Assembly: GCF_019049285.1 (NCBI RefSeq)
Contig: NZ_JAGMUL010000169.1
Coordinates: 62,001-126,000 of the forward strand
Direction: 5' to 3'
DNA from: Streptomyces sp. AC550_RSS872
Lineage (GTDB): Bacteria; Actinomycetota; Actinomycetes; Streptomycetales; Streptomycetaceae
DNA: 64,000 nt
Position numbers and translations under genes: made by a program. Under the pieces are notes generated by a model that was not told the DNA's origin, did not search any database, and saw only the letters and a program-made list of their open reading frames with translations. Below are positions 62,233 through 64,000 of the stretch, one piece after another; within the stretch, counting starts at the first letter, position 1; each line of letters opens with the position of its first letter.

Positions 62233-63264
62233 ATGTTCCGCATCAAGGGTCGGGTTCCCCGCAAGGCGCTCGCGTGGGGGCTGCCCACCGCCTGGGGCGC
62301 GATGGCGATCTCGTACAAGCTGGCCTGTCCGATCGCGCAGGAGGACAGCCTAGGGGCTCGGGTCGTCACCAGCGCCGTGTTCCTCGCCGTCGGTACGGGG
62401 CTGATCGCGCATGTCCGGCAGGCGCTGCTGCGTGAGCTGCGGCAAGTGCGCAAGGTCGCCGGTGCCGCGCAGAGTGCGCTGCTGCGGCCGCTGCCCTCGC
62501 GTATCGACGGGCTGAACGTCGCCGCCGGCCAGCTCTCCGCGGACCGCAGCGCCTGTGTCGGGGGTGACCTGTACGAGGTCATCGCCACCGAGCACGGCGT
62601 ACGGGCGGTGATGGGCGACGTCCGCGGCCATGGCATCGCCGCCATCGGCACGGTCGCCGCGCTCCTCGGCAGCTTCCGCGAGGCCGCGCACGACGAGCCC
62701 GACCTGGGGCGGCTTCTGCACAGACTGGACCGGGCCCTGGCTCGACACCTGCGCGACGACCCCGTCTCCGAGGAGTTCGTCACTGTCCTGCTGCTGGAGA
62801 TCAGCCGGGGCGGTGAGATCACCGCCCTCAACTGCGGTCACCCCTGGCCCTACCTGCTGAGCGGCTCCACCGTGGAACCTCTCGCCGGCACCGACCCCCT
62901 CCCACCCCTGGGCTCCTTTCCGCTCCCGACCGAACTGCCCGCGTTGAGCTGCGGCACCTTGCAGCCCGGCGAGGCCCTGGTCCTGTACACGGACGGTGTC
63001 GAAGACGCGAGGGACGGAAGAGGCCGGTTCTTTTCGCTCCAGGCGGCCCTCGTCGAAGCCGTACGCCACCACCCCATCACCCCGCAGACGATCCTGCGCA
63101 CCCTCTTCACGGCCGTCCTCCGCCACACAAGAGGAAGGCAAGCAGACGACATAGCGCTACTGGTCCTACGGAACGACCGAACCGGGCTTACCTGCGACCC
63201 CTTGGGGGCGCGGGGAACTGCGCGACCTACGACGACGAACCCGCAGCCGACCAACTACATCTAG
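62233..63264 (+). CDS. SpoIIE-type PP2C phosphatase, membrane-anchored
   Basis: A 343-residue protein: one or two membrane helices (ARVVTSAVFLAVGTGLIAHV, about residues 40-60), then a SpoIIE phosphatase domain with GGDLYEV, MGDVRGHGIAA, ALNCGHPWPYLLSG and LVLYTDGVEDARD, which hold the metal-binding Asp residues. It could dephosphorylate an anti-sigma-factor antagonist; no such partner is adjacent. The ATG at 62233 is a good start; a frame from 62035 would run through the copy 3 repeat. The last 20 or so codons lie in an inverted copy of the same repeat (copy 4). Confidence 0.85.
   Translation: MFRIKGRVPRKALAWGLPTAWGAMAISYKLACPIAQEDSLGARVVTSAVFLAVGTGLIAHVRQALLRELRQVRKVAGAAQSALLRPLPSRIDGLNVAAGQLSADRSACVGGDLYEVIATEHGVRAVMGDVRGHGIAAIGTVAALLGSFREAAHDEPDLGRLLHRLDRALARHLRDDPVSEEFVTVLLLEISRGGEITALNCGHPWPYLLSGSTVEPLAGTDPLPPLGSFPLPTELPALSCGTLQPGEALVLYTDGVEDARDGRGRFFSLQAALVEAVRHHPITPQTILRTLFTAVLRHTRGRQADDIALLVLRNDRTGLTCDPLGARGTARPTTTNPQPTNYI
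63205..63225 (-). repeat. Dispersed 21 bp intergenic repeat, copy 4, inside a coding end
   Basis: Inverted copy of TCGCGCAGTTCCCCGCGCCC. It lies within the last codons of the SpoIIE gene (LGARGTARPTTTNP on the plus strand). It suggests that the repeat entered the end of the gene or that the stop was lost to it. Confidence 0.82.
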
Positions 63265-63486
63265 CGCAACGGCGACCAGTCACCCGGCGTAGCCGGCGCG
63301 GCGGGGCGTCGCCATCCGCCCAGCCGCGGAGTGTCGGGCAGGCAGCTGGGCGGACGGCGCGGATGCGGGCCGCCGCAGTGTACGAGGGGGAGCCGGCGGC
63401 CCGGCCGGCCTCTTGCGAGGCATTTCAGTCAACCGGCCGGAAACTCTCCGCAACAGAGCGCGTACGCTGCGGATTCGAGCACTCCG

Positions 63487-63503
63487 TTCACACCCCGTGT
63501 GAA
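63487..63503. promoter_or_regulatory. Palindrome upstream of the last regulator
   Basis: TTCACAC-CCC-GTGTGAA is a perfect 7-base-arm inverted repeat, 46 bases before the regulator start and just upstream of TACTCT (63515-63520), a possible -10. It looks like an operator, perhaps for self-control. Confidence 0.55.
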
Positions 63504-63549
63504 GCGGTTCGCACTACTCTGACGGCACCGAGCCATCCGGGGGGCATAC

Positions 63550-64000
63550 ATGCAGCCCAACACTCTGCTCGACGCGATCCTGGACGAGGCCGGGATCTCG
63601 CACGCGGGGCTGGCCGCACACGTGAACCAGGCGGGGCGGGCACGCGGCCTCGCGCTCAGATACGAACACACCGCCGTCGCACGGTGGTTGAAGGGGCAGC
63701 GGCCGCGCGGCCAGGTGCCCGACCTGATCTGCGAGGTGCTCGCCGGCCGACTGCACCGTACCGTCACGCTCGACGACATCGGTCTCGGCGTGCCCGGAGA
63801 ACAGTCCGTAGCGCACACCACCTCGCTGTCCGGCTTCGTCGAGCGGGCCACCGCGCTGTGGCGCTCCGACGAGCAGCAGCGGCCGCACATCCTGGGCGCG
63901 CCGGCGGTCACGGGCACGCCCGCCGTCATGCCCGTGTGGGAGTGGGAGAACCCGCCCGAGGACGTCGATGTGTCACGCGGGGGTCGGCACCGGGTCACCC
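63550..64000 (+). CDS. Streptomyces NsdA-like regulator, N-terminal part
   Basis: The gene runs off the window; 150 codons are present. The N-terminus (LLDAILDEAGISHAGLAAHVNQAGRARGLALRYEHTAVARWLKGQRPRGQVPDLI, residues 6-60) is a helix-turn-helix region typical of a large group of Streptomyces regulators that carry a C-terminal tetratricopeptide part. It resembles NsdA-type negative regulators of differentiation, from memory. The start ATG at 63550 has CGGGGGGCATAC upstream. The rest is not visible. Confidence 0.7.
   Translation, partial: MQPNTLLDAILDEAGISHAGLAAHVNQAGRARGLALRYEHTAVARWLKGQRPRGQVPDLICEVLAGRLHRTVTLDDIGLGVPGEQSVAHTTSLSGFVERATALWRSDEQQRPHILGAPAVTGTPAVMPVWEWENPPEDVDVSRGGRHRVT

Noticed and set aside
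1..64000. tRNA, rRNA and CRISPR arrays
   Set aside because: Read by eye on both strands: no tRNA-like clover stems with CCA ends, rRNA cores or regular spaced repeats of CRISPR type were found. A tRNAscan or CRISPR search could still find weak cases.

Overview
The window is a 64 kb piece of a Streptomyces-type actinobacterial chromosome. It is strongly GC-rich, uses many GTG and TTG starts, and carries a Pup-proteasome locus, a conservon, WYL regulators and twin-arginine genes. From memory, the order resembles the S. coelicolor SCO1593-SCO1648 interval; no alignment was run.

Region 1 (1-12.9 kb) is the Pup-proteasome system: the 3' end of the ATPase ARC, the depupylase Dop, the tag Pup, an endonuclease VII-like HNH protein, proteasome subunits PrcB and PrcA, a LacI regulator and MFS transporter with a shared palindrome, the ligase PafA, two FKBP isomerases (one a lipoprotein), the WYL pair PafB/PafC, and two small proteins. 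Region 2 (13-17.4 kb) holds tatA, tatC and a Ski2/Mtr4-like helicase.

Region 3 (17.4-21.6 kb, minus strand) looks like a rifamycin-response unit: a HelR-type RNA polymerase helicase, a rifamycin-type glycosyltransferase, and upstream a near-perfect rifamycin-associated element. Region 4 (21.6-26.1 kb) is a five-gene conservon (sensor-like ATPase, roadblock, DUF742, GTPase, cytochrome P450). The P450 lacks the ExxR motif and the I-helix threonine.

Region 5 (26.1-39.7 kb) is mixed accessory content: a pseudouridine synthase, a class I terpene cyclase beside about 1 kb with no convincing gene, a siderophore-interacting reductase behind an iron box, a 5'-3' exonuclease, and a glycine betaine ABC transporter whose permease is fused to two binding domains sharing a 371 bp almost identical segment. 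Then come an XRE-cupin regulator, a metal or cobalamin-binding protein, a TDT-family transporter, a LysR regulator and a palindromic 85 bp tandem-repeat element.

Region 6 (39.7-46.5 kb) is a probable ethanolamine or amine catabolic cluster: gamma-glutamyl hydrolase, permease, GntR regulator, GlnA4-like gamma-glutamyl ligase, aldehyde dehydrogenase and SDR. Region 7 (46.5-54.2 kb) holds a DUF2510 protein, an amino acid deaminase/aldolase-like protein, a proline-rich membrane protein coupled to a mycosin-like protease, a serine hydrolase, SseB and DUF1844 proteins.

Region 8 (54.2-64 kb) is translation: infC with an apparent ATC start behind a long structured leader, rpmI, rplT, an rRNA methyltransferase, an orphan PAS histidine kinase, pheS, pheT, a SpoIIE phosphatase and the start of a regulator. 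No tRNA, rRNA or CRISPR was recognised. A dispersed 21 bp intergenic repeat occurs four times.
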